From NCBI RefSeq assembly GCF_037996645.1, contig NZ_JBBMXV010000006.1, positions 62,001 through 126,000 of the forward strand: DNA of 64,000 nucleotides, given 5' to 3'. This DNA comes from Halalkalicoccus tibetensis. Lineage in GTDB: Archaea; Halobacteriota; Halobacteria; Halobacteriales; Halalkalicoccaceae. A program made the position numbers and the translations under genes. Of the stretch, positions 1-9,600 are shown piece by piece. Numbering within the stretch: position 1 is the stretch's first letter; each line of letters opens with the position of its first letter. The notes under the pieces were generated by a model. It was not told the DNA's origin and made no database searches. It was given only the letters and a program-made list of their open reading frames with translations.

Positions 1-2
1 CA

Positions 3-209
3 AGTGGGGAAGTTATACCTATTGCTACCGAATCGCCTCACCTGACCCAATCATACGAGATTCGCAGTGAGCGGGAACTGCAACGGGAGCTATCGCGCCT
101 CTTCCAATCTGCCTACAGGAATGACGTGCCAATCGGACCTACTTGGGTCTGTGAATACACAGACCGGCCAGATTTGGAAGTAATGGCGATCGAGCTTGCG
201 GAGAACTGA
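3..209 (+). CDS. C-terminal fragment of an unknown protein (cut by window edge)
   Basis: An open frame runs in from the left edge and stops with TGA at 207-209, giving 68 residues (ends EVMAIELAEN). It is acidic, as haloarchaeal proteins are, but I recognise no motif. The start lies outside the window. A 158-nt gap separates it from the next gene on the same strand, so it is probably a separate transcription unit. Confidence 0.45.
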   Translation, partial: SGEVIPIATESPHLTQSYEIRSERELQRELSRLFQSAYRNDVPIGPTWVCEYTDRPDLEVMAIELAEN

Positions 210-367
210 GACCAGAAAGGCGAGTCACGAGATAGAAACTTCGGACACCTCTTTTCGACTCACATTACACACTGACAGACTGTATTCGCCAGTTTGGAGG
301 GTGATCTTCAGCGGTAAAACTACCCCTAAGAGCACAGCCTTATCTCGAGTAATAACCCCGCATATGC

Positions 368-1030
368 ATGGCGACGATCTTCGAATTCGAGGTCCCAACT
401 GACAAATTCGCGCTTGAAAAAACGCTGACCGCATGCCCGGAGGCAGTCATCGAAATCGAACGAGTTGTTGCGGATGATCCAGACCAGATCACCCCGTACG
501 TATGGGCGCACGCTGACGACTTTGCAGCACTCGAAGACACCTTCGACGACGATCCGACCGTCGAGGACCGAATCCTGCTCTCGGAGATGGGTGACGAACG
601 GTCGTATCAAATGACCTGGGAGGGGATGATCGATCAAATCGTTCCGCTCCTGACCGATCATGAAGGAACCATTACTCATGCCACTGGTTCGGCAGATGGG
701 TGGAGCCTTCGCGTTCTGTTTCCGGATCGGGCAGCGCTCTCTGAGGCTCATGACTATCTACAAGAGGCGGGCTTTTCGCTGACGGTTGGAGCGATATATG
801 AAGCCACAGATGACGGCCATATCCAGCATGGACTGACCGAGACGCAACGTGAGACAATTGTTGCAGCATTTGAAGCCGGCTATTTCACCGTCCCGCGAAC
901 GGTAACACAGACAGAGCTCGCTGAGCAACTTGGGTTATCACATCAGGCGCTTTCTGAACGGCTCCGACGGGCAACGGGCGAACTCGTTGAGTCGACGTTA
1001 ATCACCGGCGGTGACAAAAAGGGAGAGTGA
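368..1030 (+). CDS. HTH_10 (bacterio-opsin activator-type) transcriptional regulator
   Basis: A 220-aa protein of the haloarchaeal Bat-like regulator class. The N-terminal two thirds form an acidic sensory/GAF-like region starting MATIFEFEVPTD, the usual start of this family. The C-terminal part (about residues 155-212) is the HTH_10 domain: LTETQRETIVAAFEAGYF, then TELAEQLGLSHQALSERLRR as the helix-turn-helix. ATG at 368 fits the family N-terminus; an ATG four bases upstream is out of frame. The family regulates transcription, often of redox or energy genes; the target here is unknown and no operon partner is visible. Class is secure, specific role is not. Confidence 0.88.
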   Translation: MATIFEFEVPTDKFALEKTLTACPEAVIEIERVVADDPDQITPYVWAHADDFAALEDTFDDDPTVEDRILLSEMGDERSYQMTWEGMIDQIVPLLTDHEGTITHATGSADGWSLRVLFPDRAALSEAHDYLQEAGFSLTVGAIYEATDDGHIQHGLTETQRETIVAAFEAGYFTVPRTVTQTELAEQLGLSHQALSERLRRATGELVESTLITGGDKKGE

Positions 1031-1474
1031 ACTTTCCCTGCAGTATTGGGATTCTTTGAGTGGGTTGTCTCTTCGATCAGTTTTCGGCACGACCAGAAAC
1101 ACAGGATGAGCCGCCGGCGAGCGATTCAGGTACCTCATCACCCATAGTTGGGAGCTGGTTGCGGTGCAACTGGCCTGGCTGAGAATCCGCCTGACAGTCG
1201 ACCAGGCCACACCAGCGAAGCGGCCATCGATCGCTTGCTCTTGTCTTTTTCAATTCGTTCGGGACCCCGACGGCCGTATCATAATTCTCGTTCGGCGTGA
1301 GATAGTCCTCGTTCACGACAAATCCGAATAGCGGTCGCCGGTGTGCTCACCGTTCCGCTTGGCGGTCTCGAGTTGGGCGATCGTCCCTGACAAGTAGACC
1401 ATAGTTGTGAGACAATCAGAAGCTGTTTCTCACAAGTCCAATGATCACCTTCTATGCCATATCGAATCACTTAA
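1031..1474. other. Gene-poor stretch, possibly decayed DNA
   Basis: No convincing gene. Short minus-strand frames (for example around 1077-1316) have haloarchaeal codon flavour but no start, family motif or partner, and look like decayed coding DNA. Confidence 0.4.
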
Positions 1475-1834
1475 ACACTCATTGCACTCCTTTTGGTCAT
1501 AGTCCTCTCATTCAGTGGCTGTCTAACGCTCAGTCCATCAGTTACAGCGGATACGGATGCATCACCGGTGTTCAACACATTCTCGACCGATGAGCCCTGG
1601 GGTGGTCAACACGTCCGCACTGACGCAACCCCTGAAGCCAGCAACATAACGACAATAACGGTTATTGATTAGTCAGGACAGCTCTATAGCACAGTAAGTG
1701 TTGACGCAGGCCAGACCACAGTTTCCGTCTGTGTGCCCACGAACCAGAATCCGACTCTAGTTGCCAGCAACAGTGTTGACTCAACCACCATAGATACGAT
1801 GACCGCCACTGCAACCGGCGAACAGATCATCTAA
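1475..1834 (+). pseudogene. Broken small secreted lipoprotein gene
   Basis: One frame from 1475 to the TAA at 1832-1834 reads as a lipoprotein: a hydrophobic stretch (IALLLVIVLSFSGC) ending in a lipobox-like SFSGC, followed by a Thr/Ser/Asp-rich exported domain. It is interrupted by an in-frame TAG at 1670-1672, and no usable start codon remains because TAA directly precedes the hydrophobic segment. Lost start and internal stop together mark a pseudogene. The family is unknown. Confidence 0.55.
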
Positions 1835-1921
1835 ACCGGTTTCACTATATGGACCGAGCAGAGGAGAACAGAGACGAAGAGGGGATGGGGGTTTTTGATA
1901 GCAGTACCAGTAAATTCGTGT

Positions 1922-2161
1922 ATGAGCCATCCCCCATACGATGAATCTAACATATACTGGGAATACGAAACGCTCAGACCTCCCCGCGGCGACACCAAAA
2001 AAGAAGCTGAGGATCCGAAAGACGAAATAAACGAGCTTGCCGCCGCTGGATGGCGACTCGTCGAAACAATCGACTACACGAGTGGCGGGACCAAGTATCT
2101 CGTCTTCGAACGTCCCGTTCGAAATAACGATGACTGTGTAGAGGATGCGCACTCGACATGA
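1922..2161 (+). CDS. DUF4177-like small protein
   Basis: A 79-aa protein beginning MSHPPYDESNIYWEYETLRPP. The core pattern WEYETL...DEINELAAAGWRLVETI...GGTKYLVFERP matches DUF4177: an N-terminal beta strand, then the helix-Ala-Gly-Trp segment and a final strand ending in FER. The ATG at 1922 is chosen over an upstream in-frame codon because the domain begins here. Its stop overlaps the start of the next gene as ATGA (2158-2161), so the two are probably translated from one message. Function unknown. A second DUF4177 protein lies at 32457-32660. Confidence 0.75.
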   Translation: MSHPPYDESNIYWEYETLRPPRGDTKKEAEDPKDEINELAAAGWRLVETIDYTSGGTKYLVFERPVRNNDDCVEDAHST

Positions 2162-3201
2162 ACTCCGAAATCGATGAGTCGAACATCGACAAAGACGTCG
2201 ACGTTAGTACGGCCAATACGATGCACGAACGGGCTGGTGAAAGTCGTATCAAACTCTGGGTTCTGCTCAGCGCAAACCGCCTCGTTCTTACTGGTGTCTT
2301 AACCTTCGCGATGTTTCTCGTATTTGTAGTCGCTGTCACGCTTATTCCTCCACCAATTGTTCCACAACTTAGGTCCGGAGATACGATTGAAACGCTATTT
2401 TCGACAATGATCACCGTGATTGTCACGGGCACGACACTTGTTGTGACAATTGGTCAGCTAGTCATTGCTGAAGAGAATGGCCCACTTGGCGAACAACACG
2501 GCCGAATGGAAGATTCAATGGATTTCCGTGACTACACCCAGGAATTAATTGGAGCACCAAGTCCTGCTGATCCATCGGCGTTTCTTCGGAACCTCATTGA
2601 TGTCTCGCAGGATCGTGCGGAGGCAGTTCGTGATGAACTCAGTGATATCGAAAGTGATCAACTTCGGTGGGAGATAGAACAGTTTACTGATAGCCTCATC
2701 GGTAATTCAGAAGTAGTACGTGATCGACTGGAAGGAGCTCAATTCGGAACGTTCGACGTCATGTATGCGGCATTGGATTATAATTACGGGTGGAAGATCT
2801 TTCAAGTCGAGCGCTTGCTCCACGATCATGAGGAAGATCTCGGCCAACCCGAGAACGATCTCCTGAATGAGTTGAAAGTGGCTCTCTCGATGTTTGGTCC
2901 AGCTCGGGAACACGTCAAAACGCTCTACTTCGAGTGGGCACTGGTAACGCTCTCACAGCTCATTTTGTATGCCGCGATTCCAGCACTCGCAGTTGCAGGT
3001 GTCATGGTTACTGTTGTCGATGTAACAACCCTAACGGGAAGCACGATTGGTGTTGAAAACATCACATGGGTAATCGGGGCTGCTTTTGCAGTAACGCTAG
3101 TACCCTTTTTCTTATTTACAGCCTACGTATCCCGGGTCGTTACGATCGCCAAACGGACGCTTGCTATTGAGCCGCTGATCCTCCGGGAATCACAACGGTA
3201 G
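2158..3201 (+). CDS. Four-helix membrane protein with soluble middle domain
   Basis: A 347-aa protein with a polar N-terminus, two membrane segments (about residues 40-62 and 78-104), a long helical cytoplasmic region (about 110-250, rich in Glu/Asp) and two further membrane segments (about 264-286 and 302-325). The layout resembles haloarchaeal multi-pass proteins of unknown role; I cannot assign a named family. It starts inside the stop of the upstream DUF4177 gene (ATGA), so the pair is probably one operon. Confidence 0.75.
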   Translation: MNSEIDESNIDKDVDVSTANTMHERAGESRIKLWVLLSANRLVLTGVLTFAMFLVFVVAVTLIPPPIVPQLRSGDTIETLFSTMITVIVTGTTLVVTIGQLVIAEENGPLGEQHGRMEDSMDFRDYTQELIGAPSPADPSAFLRNLIDVSQDRAEAVRDELSDIESDQLRWEIEQFTDSLIGNSEVVRDRLEGAQFGTFDVMYAALDYNYGWKIFQVERLLHDHEEDLGQPENDLLNELKVALSMFGPAREHVKTLYFEWALVTLSQLILYAAIPALAVAGVMVTVVDVTTLTGSTIGVENITWVIGAAFAVTLVPFFLFTAYVSRVVTIAKRTLAIEPLILRESQR

Positions 3202-3213
3202 GCAGGTAGACAA

Positions 3214-3414
3214 CTACTCATCAGTCAACTCTAATGAGATTTGTGCGACGGTGATATCTTTATAATCGTCTTCAGGGGAGAGCACGGTCATGCTCCATGT
3301 TTCGGCCGTTGCTGCATGGAAGGCATCAAAATAACCTGCCACCAGTCGGCCGATACGAAGCCGTCTCCGAGGCAAAGGTCCGGGGCGTTCGGGCACCGAG
3401 AACTCATCGATCAC
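3214..3414 (-). CDS. Possible gene fragment, opposite strand
   Basis: A minus-strand frame of about 66 residues ends SLELTDE and contains a plausible folded stretch (RLRIGRLVAGYFDAFHAATAETW). It starts at a GTG and a stop codon lies just upstream, so at most it is the C-terminal end of a larger lost gene. The plus-strand frame over the same bases is Cys/His-rich and unconvincing. Low confidence. Confidence 0.25.
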   Translation of the reverse strand: MIDEFSVPERPGPLPRRRLRIGRLVAGYFDAFHAATAETWSMTVLSPEDDYKDITVAQISLELTDE

Positions 3415-3607
3415 CGAGCGCGTCGTCCGAGGTGGTGTCGCCGAGTACTATTCCTCTTGGTAAATCCTTCGAAATATGATAATTATCATACTGAATGGTG
3501 GGTTCGTATCTTACACAAACTGCAACGATCCTTGTACGAGGAACTCATTGCCTCCTACTCAAGAGAGCATATACTCCTAACTATGTAGAACCCATATATT
3601 TAAGATA

Positions 3608-4627
3608 ATGAATAAAGCGCAACATCTACACGAAATCCTCACCGAAGGCAGCGAGATCAACATCGTCTGTCACAACAATCCAGATCCGGATTCCCTTGCG
3701 AGCGCGCTCGCGTTGGGGCAGATTGCAACTGACGCCGACATCGACGAGCAGCGTATCCTCTATAGCGGCGATGTTTCCCATCAGCAGAACCGGGCGTTTA
3801 TCAATCTGTTCGATATGGACCTCCAACTGTTCGAACCTGCGACCGTTCAGAATCGACCTGCAGACTCGTTGCTCGCGTTCGTCGATCATGCAGTTCCAGG
3901 CGTAAACAATCAGGTCCCCGAGGGGACTCCCGTTGATGTTGTGATCGATCACCACCCTGCCGATGAAATTGACGCCCGGTTCGTTGACCATCGTGAGGAT
4001 ATTGGGGCAGCTTCGACTATTCTCACGGAGTACATTCGCGCCCTCAACATCGGTCTTGACGCTGCGCTTGCGACGGCACTTCTGTTTGGTATCCGGCGTG
4101 AGACTCTTGACTTTCTCCGCGGAGTGACCCGAGAGGAATACGACGCGGCGGGATATCTTCACGACCACGCGGATCAGGACCTGCTCCGACAGCTATCGGC
4201 ACCGTCGGCTACTGGGAGAACCCTCGACGCAGTCGCGACTGCTATCGGCAACCGAATAAGAAAGCGCGCGGTACTCATCTCTCACGTCGGCTGGACGACC
4301 GAACAGGATGCGCTCTCGCAGGCCGCCGATTATCTCGTGGCGCTGGAAGGCGTCGAAACGGTCGTCGTCTTCGGAATCGTCGACAAAGCCATTCACCTCA
4401 GTGCACGATCTCCAGATCCACGAGTCCACGCTGGTGATATCCTTGAAGAAGCATTCGGAGACGATGGGAGCGTCGGGGGCCAGTATGATGTAGCAGCCGG
4501 TGAAATCCCGCTCGGCATCTTTGCCGATTTTACGACTGATGACGTACAGTTGCTCAGTGTCGTTGAACGGGCTATTACCGCTCGCCTTCTCACAGTACTC
4601 AATCTTGCCGACGATTTGGAGGAATGA
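3608..4627 (+). CDS. DHH-family phosphoesterase (NrnA-like)
   Basis: A 339-aa member of the DHH/DHHA1 superfamily, which hydrolyses short oligonucleotides, 3'-phosphoadenosine 5'-phosphate or cyclic dinucleotides with two metal ions. Visible motifs are HNNPDPDSLASA (residues 22-33, motif I with its Asp-x-Asp), FVDHAVPG, the defining DHH in VIDHHPADEID, and a C-terminal DHHA1 region with a Gly-rich GSVGGQYD motif that binds substrate. Length is typical for NrnA-type enzymes. No neighbour points to a particular substrate, so only the class is assigned. Confidence 0.88.
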   Translation: MNKAQHLHEILTEGSEINIVCHNNPDPDSLASALALGQIATDADIDEQRILYSGDVSHQQNRAFINLFDMDLQLFEPATVQNRPADSLLAFVDHAVPGVNNQVPEGTPVDVVIDHHPADEIDARFVDHREDIGAASTILTEYIRALNIGLDAALATALLFGIRRETLDFLRGVTREEYDAAGYLHDHADQDLLRQLSAPSATGRTLDAVATAIGNRIRKRAVLISHVGWTTEQDALSQAADYLVALEGVETVVVFGIVDKAIHLSARSPDPRVHAGDILEEAFGDDGSVGGQYDVAAGEIPLGIFADFTTDDVQLLSVVERAITARLLTVLNLADDLEE

Positions 4628-4885
4628 ACGCAGCCATCTGTACTTCATGGAGACGCTCAACTCGAGTGAGCTCTGCTAACATGATCATTAAGATTGATCG
4701 GAAGCGTCTGTGCTGCCGAGTACGTCGGGGAGTCTTTCTCCATGAAGGCTTCTCTCTCTCTGCGTAGTCGCCATTTATCAGGATCGGCTGCACTGATGCC
4801 GCTGTGTGTTCTGTTCGATTGAGTTTCTGCTTTGGAAACTCGGTAACTCAGAAACAAGGCAAGACCTGGTTTTCCTCCAAAATAA

Positions 4886-5428
4886 ATCGAACACATCCGC
4901 GATGCCTGCCCCTCTGAATCGTTCGTGACCTACCTCCAAGATCGGAATGAGACACTCATCGTTCTCCTTGCAAACACTGGGCTCCGCGTCAGTGAACTCG
5001 TCGCGCTCAACTGGGAATATCTCGACCTGAATGCCGACCCCGGCGAGCTCTACTTGCCGAGTAAGATCCAGAAAGGCCATCCTATCTCGATCTCGCTGAT
5101 GAAACCCGCCGACAGCTTCGCCGGTATCGGAACCGCGTCTTGGAACAAGAGTAAAGCGTTATTCCCATCACGCCAGTCTGACCGTATGACCGACCGATCT
5201 ATTCGCAATACCGTTACACGAGTTGCAAAAGAGGCTGGTGTTTGTTCCTATTGGATCGAAGGAGGACGCGACAAGTCACACGAGATGTCGCCCCATACAT
5301 TCCGTTATTCAATCGTGTTTCAGATGATCCGACGCGAAAACAAGCGTCTCGAAGATGTGATGCTGCGACTTCGGCACGCGAATTTACAGACGACTGACGA
5401 GGTCTATGGACACTTCCGCCCACGCTAG
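4886..5428 (+). pseudogene. Tyrosine recombinase, N-terminally truncated
   Basis: The catalytic domain of a phage-type integrase: TGLRVSELVALN (first catalytic Arg), SPHTFRYS (His-x-x-Arg box), LRHANLQTTDEVYGHF (third motif and Tyr nucleophile). In frame it runs back only to about 4886 (IEHIRDACPSESF), where a TAA closes it. The SAM-like N-terminal DNA-binding domain, normally 80-100 residues, is missing. Remnant of an integrated element; no clear att repeats seen. Confidence 0.75.
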
Positions 5429-6158
5429 GGGTACTGAGCATCCCAGGCGACGTTCCTACTCTCGATAATCGAAATCCGAAAATAACTCCCATGGCCGTCG
5501 GCGGTGGTAGCGGCCCAATCAGAGTGTCTCGTCGTCGTCCTGCGTGGATGATTCGGCCACAACACCGCCATCAGTCACGACTACGCCATCGTTAGCCGGT
5601 GGGCACTCAACCATCGAATCACCAAACCTACAGCAATGCTCATGAGCGGCGACCATCACTGCTCCCGAAACGCCCTAGACACACCGAGACGGGCACGGTA
5701 GTAAATAGACATAACCCGCTTGCGGTAGCCCGGCCAATGTTTTTGCTGACTCATAGGATACCGGTAGAACAATCGAATGTGTCATTACTGCTTACTGTGT
5801 GACTGGACCGCAAATACAAATGAGATGAATACAAACGGATCGGGGCATGCAGCCATCAACCACCACGTTGCTACGGGCCACCCTATTGTCTCTGAGCGAT
5901 TCCCCTCGGAGTCACTCGAGAACGACTATCGAGTTCAACATGTCCTGAAATAGAATCCTAGATCATCCAACTACCAGAGGACTAGACACGGCGATTGGAT
6001 TGCGATATATGGTGTTCATGTCTCAGGCAAGGGCAACCTGGCCTCGGGGTCTCTACTACTGAGACCCGTTGATACCAGCCTCAACCAGCAGGGTTGTGAA
6101 CCACCAGTTATCGAACGCGATCCCAATCTATACGGGTGCATTTGCCGTCGATTCCGAT
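5429..6158. other. Gap without a confident gene
   Basis: About 730 bp. A minus-strand frame near 5519-5640 ends with an acidic tail (DGVVVTDGGVVAESS) like those at the ends of some haloarchaeal proteins and may be a decayed C-terminus. Nothing else supported. Confidence 0.35.
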
Positions 6159-6440
6159 ATGAGTCCAACTGTTCTCGAACTGCAGAACGCGATCCGTACA
6201 GCCGTCGGTCGCTTTGAGCGTGAGGTGAGTGCGTCGTTCACTAAAGAGAAACTTATTGCCATCGCGAATGGGGTGGGATATACTGTCGACGAGGGGTCAC
6301 GCCCATCAACGACGACGATGCGAGCAGGCATCCGGTGGGAGACTGGACTGAGTGAGTCGAAAGAGGCCGCCAGCGGTGGGTCGTTTATCAAAGATGAATT
6401 GCAAGCGATCGCCGACGAACTCGGCGTACAGATGGAATGA
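6159..6440 (+). CDS. Small protein with a repeated helical motif
   Basis: A 93-aa acidic protein starting MSPTVLELQNAIRTAVGRF. Two similar segments, KEKLIAIANGVGYTV (about residue 28) and KDELQAIADELGVQ (near the C-terminus), suggest an internally repeated helix-turn unit of the kind used in small DNA- or protein-binding modules. The ATG at 6159 is preferred over an upstream in-frame codon because sequence before it lacks coding character. Unknown function. Confidence 0.5.
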   Translation: MSPTVLELQNAIRTAVGRFEREVSASFTKEKLIAIANGVGYTVDEGSRPSTTTMRAGIRWETGLSESKEAASGGSFIKDELQAIADELGVQME

Positions 6441-6711
6441 CGACGTTCTTTACTCACTGATTTACACGAGTTGTCTGGCGGTACGCTTTCCGTTCCTCGT
6501 GAAAGCAATCTCCGACAACGATTGCGTCAGTACCCGAATCGAGAACGGTATTCACTTTCTGCGTCGAATCAGTCCCGTCACCATGCAGCAAGTGGGTTTC
6601 ATAAAAACTGTCGTGGCCGCGTCTACAGCAGCTGTACCTCCGAATTGGCCCGAGTCCCAACATAGAAGAGCGGAAAATCATAGAATTCTTCGGTGACAAG
6701 AACAGCTCCTT

Positions 6712-6739
6712 GGACCTCCTCTATTGAGTGAGGAGGTCC
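6712..6739. terminator. Strong hairpin, 10-bp stem
   Basis: GGACCTCCTC (6712-6721) and GAGGAGGTCC (6730-6739) form a perfect 10-bp stem with an 8-nt loop. It lies in the 423-bp gap between the end of the small gene at 6440 and the end of the convergent DUF302 gene at 6864. A transcription-stop or RNA-stability role is the simplest reading; the gap otherwise holds no gene. Confidence 0.45.
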
Positions 6740-6863
6740 TTGATATCAACAGATGATAAGTTCATAGGTAGCTGAGCTTTAAAAATTCCTCTATTATATT
6801 AAATTAGATCTGGTCACTAAGTATTTTGCCAGCCAACTCCTTTAGAAGTGTTTGATAGGTGTT

Positions 6864-7370
6864 TTACTCCTCTGCGCCGGCAGCTGCAAAGCCTGCGAGG
6901 GCCTCGCTCATCATTTCGATTTGTTCAGATTCGGACACGCTGTGCCGATCCACAAGGTTCCACTCAGGATCGTTATAGGTGATCTGTACTTGGCCGTCTT
7001 CATCACACCAAACGAGGAGCTTCTGAGGAAGATCGATTCCGGCCGTTTGGTTTTCTTGCATAATTGGTGTACCGACTTCCGGTGTTCCAAAAAGGATCAG
7101 TGTCGTCTCGCGGAGCTCCTCGTCAACCGACGCAGCGTTTGCAGCGTGATTGAATGTCGTGATCAGCTCCGGCGGCCCCTCTTCAATCGCGGCTTCGATC
7201 CGTTCGACGGTTCCCTCTACTGTTTCGCCTCCCTCGACTGTGATGAGTCCGTCCTCAGAGTTGGAGGCAGCGGCTGTTCCACTGAGTCCTGCAATGCTGC
7301 CAACACCGGCAGCGCTCAACCCTGCAAGCTTTAGAACGGTTCGTCGGTCATCATCAGGTTCTCGTGTCAT
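6864..7370 (-). CDS. Tat-exported DUF302 protein
   Basis: A 168-aa protein. The N-terminus carries a twin-arginine signal (DDRRTVLKLAGLSAAGVGSIAGLSGTAAA), so it is exported folded. The mature part (from about residue 36) matches DUF302: TVEGTVERIEAAIE...TTFNHAANAASVDEELRETTLILFGTPEVGTPIMQENQTAGIDLPQKLLVW. DUF302 proteins are small alpha/beta proteins of uncertain function, sometimes suggested to bind metals or small ligands. Single gene, no operon. Confidence 0.88.
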   Translation of the reverse strand: MTREPDDDRRTVLKLAGLSAAGVGSIAGLSGTAAASNSEDGLITVEGGETVEGTVERIEAAIEEGPPELITTFNHAANAASVDEELRETTLILFGTPEVGTPIMQENQTAGIDLPQKLLVWCDEDGQVQITYNDPEWNLVDRHSVSESEQIEMMSEALAGFAAAGAEE

Positions 7371-7655
7371 AATTCAGTCTGATAGAGTCAATCTAAGCAC
7401 AAAATACTGGCGCAACAAATCATCGTGTAGATACCATCCCGTCCGTACGTGATTATCTCACACAATCCAATTAACAGTTATTGTGTTGACAATGAGCACA
7501 CCGATATCTATGTCATCGATCCAACTTTTGGAGACCTCCACAATTATTCCTCCTAGCAGAAACGCAAACAATGGATGATCCTAATAGATACTTTCGGGTC
7601 GTTGCCTTGCAAGTGATACCCATGGGTCTTTATCTGTGTTGAGAGCAGTACCGAT

Positions 7656-8491
7656 GTGAGTCGAATTGACAGTAGTATCGCCATTAGGCGAAGAGTGATT
7701 GAAGAAGCCCAGAACGATCAGATCACGTTTCTGGCGGCGAGCATCGCCTACTACGCATTTACGCCAATTATTCCACTTTTACTCTTTCTGTTTCTCATCG
7801 GTTCGATCGTCGGCGGCCAAGAGCTGGCGAACCAGACCATCGACCAGGCAGGTGAATACCTCGCTCCGGCTGGACAGGACGCGATCGAGGACGCGATCAC
7901 GGGTGAGGAAGGACGAGGTGGTGCAACGATCGCAGGGTTCTTGGTCCTGTCTGTGGAGCGCACTGAAGCTGTTTCGCGGACTCGACACTGCGTTCTCGAT
8001 CGTCTACGATGCCGGCCTTGAGAAATCGATCATTGGCCAGATCATCAATACAGTGATCGTCTTCGGTGCAGCCATTATTGCTGCAATGGGGATGATCGTC
8101 CTCGGGACAATGATTGTAGTCTTACCGGACGTTCCGTTTGTATTCTTCACCCCGCTGTTTCTGATAGCGGGCCTCACGCTCGTGTTCTTGCCGATGTACT
8201 ACTTCTTGCTTGATACTGAGACGATTTCTGTTAGGCAAGCACTCCCTGGATCGTTTCTCGCGGCGGCTGGCTGGACAATCCTTCACACGCTGTTCGGACT
8301 CGAACGCTGGTCAGTACGATGCCTACGGTGTCGTCGGTGCAATCCTGCTGTTACTTACCTGGCTGTATGTTGGCGGCATCATCATTATTTTCGGCGCGCT
8401 CTTCAACTACGTCCTCATGGATCGTGAGGATGAGTTGCCTGATGACGCCGAAGCCGCAGACCGCTCACCTCTGGCATCCTCATACAACTAA
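7656..8491 (+). pseudogene. YihY/BrkB-family membrane protein, two frameshifts
   Basis: Three consecutive frames join into one YihY/BrkB (formerly 'RNase BN') membrane protein. Frame 1 (7656 to about 7950) has the family start DQITFLAASIAYYAFTPIIPLLLF. Frame 2 (about 7950-8300) has LFRGLDTAFSIVYDAG and two membrane helices. Frame 3 (about 8300-8491) has AYGVVGAILLLLTWLYVGG and IIIFGALFNYVL, the family's last helices. Two single-base shifts, near 7950 and 8300, are needed to read through. Sequencing error is the alternative, but two in one gene make decay more likely. Confidence 0.8.
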
Positions 8492-9055
8492 TATAGAAGA
8501 CCAGATTCATCCTTTATCTTTCTCAATAGTACTGCCCTGTCACGACCCCGCTCGATTACCGGACGACGTCCTACTATTAGTTCAGATACAATTATAAATA
8601 GCACATTGATATAGCCCTAGAACAGGACACGAAAACCTCTCCGAATCGAGGAGGTCGAACGTGATACCGGTCGTCGATCGATCGCCAGCGAGTGTTACAA
8701 CTTCACATTACTTAGCTCATGGGGAAACCTACCCCGCCCTGAAGGGGCAGGTCCCATCTAATGGGCCAACAACCACGCTTCTGGACCGACGAGCTCGGAA
8801 GCTCGCCAACTCGTGCTACCGAGACTCATAGTATAGGCTTTGTGGTTAATTCGGCGATTGTGAACGCTTCTGGGGGTTCAGCAACGATCTCCAAGCAACT
8901 ATTGACATGACTCAGCCTACTCCAAGAGATAACCGAATGAACCGCTTGAACCGCCACAGGGTTGTACTGGCTGAGGCGAACAGTCCTTTATTCGTGTCCT
9001 TTCTTGGAAATCGGGACCGGAATCTATCTGCTCTCATTCACTCTATCTTGACTCG
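8492..9055. other. Gap without a gene
   Basis: No supported gene. It contains a hairpin near 8728 (listed separately) and ends at a CCTTGTGCAAC-type inverted repeat. Confidence 0.4.
8728..8751. other. GC-rich hairpin
   Basis: CCTACCCC (8728-8735) pairs with GGGGCAGG (8744-8751) apart from one mismatch, with an 8-nt loop. This could be a terminator or the subterminal hairpin of a lost IS200/IS605-type element; no transposase is adjacent. Confidence 0.3.
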
Positions 9056-9101
9056 CCTTGTACAACGTCAGCACTTGATGAAGACAATATGTTGCACAAG
9101 G
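9056..9101. repeat. CCTTGTGCAAC inverted-arm repeat, copy 1
   Basis: Arms CCTTGTACAAC (9056-9066, one mismatch to consensus) and GTTGCACAAGG (9091-9101) enclose 24 bp. It sits just beyond the 3' end of the SprT-like gene. First of nine such sites in the window. Confidence 0.7.
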
Positions 9102-9117
9102 AAGAAATGAACGCGTA

Positions 9118-9600
9118 CTACGCATTTTCGACACTGATCTCCCCACCACACTGCCCACACAAATACTTCTCGGAGAGCTTCACAACCTTCGACCGGCGAT
9201 ATCGGGAATCACAACTTTCACACTCCTCGTAGATAACCCAGTAGTTCGGCTCAGCGTACTGCTCACGATGACGATCTGTCTCCAGCGGTTCAACCCATTG
9301 GTGAAACGTCGGTCCGTGGTCGGCCTTATCGTACTCGTGATACTGCCAGACGTGGATCAGATCGTGGCGAACGATTCGGGAAAACTGCTGCCAACCGTAC
9401 GCCTCGTAAGCATCCCACGAGAGACGGATCGTGATCTGCTCACTCTGATGGTCATTGTTTCGCCTCTTTTCGACTGAATCAGCTGTTTTGTGGAGCAGTA
9501 TCGTAACCGTGCTGGCAAATGTATTTGAGGAGTACTGAGAGACGGCTACATATGGTTGATATTGTCCTGCTTCGATTGGCAGTACGGTCCGGATGGCCAC
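9118..9600 (-). CDS. SprT-like zinc metallopeptidase, altered active site
   Basis: A 160-aa protein with the C-terminal two thirds of an archaeal SprT-like family member: TIRLSWDAYEAYGWQQF, then VRHDLIHVWQY where the family has HExxH, then DHGPTFHQWV (third metal ligand), and a zinc ribbon CESC...CGQC at the end. The catalytic Glu is replaced by Asp (HDLIH), which normally lowers or abolishes activity. The first 50 residues do not look like the family N-terminus, so the gene may have been cut and re-started. Possibly inactive or non-catalytic. Confidence 0.75.
   Translation of the reverse strand: MAIRTVLPIEAGQYQPYVAVSQYSSNTFASTVTILLHKTADSVEKRRNNDHQSEQITIRLSWDAYEAYGWQQFSRIVRHDLIHVWQYHEYDKADHGPTFHQWVEPLETDRHREQYAEPNYWVIYEECESCDSRYRRSKVVKLSEKYLCGQCGGEISVENA

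Noticed and set aside
3241-3588. Plus-strand frame rich in Cys and His
   Set aside because: No regular zinc-ligand spacing and poor codon use; the minus strand is slightly better and itself weak.
7656-8491. BrkB/YihY gene as two programmed frameshifts
   Set aside because: No slippery sequence or pseudoknot seen and the family is not known for recoding; decay or sequencing error is simpler.
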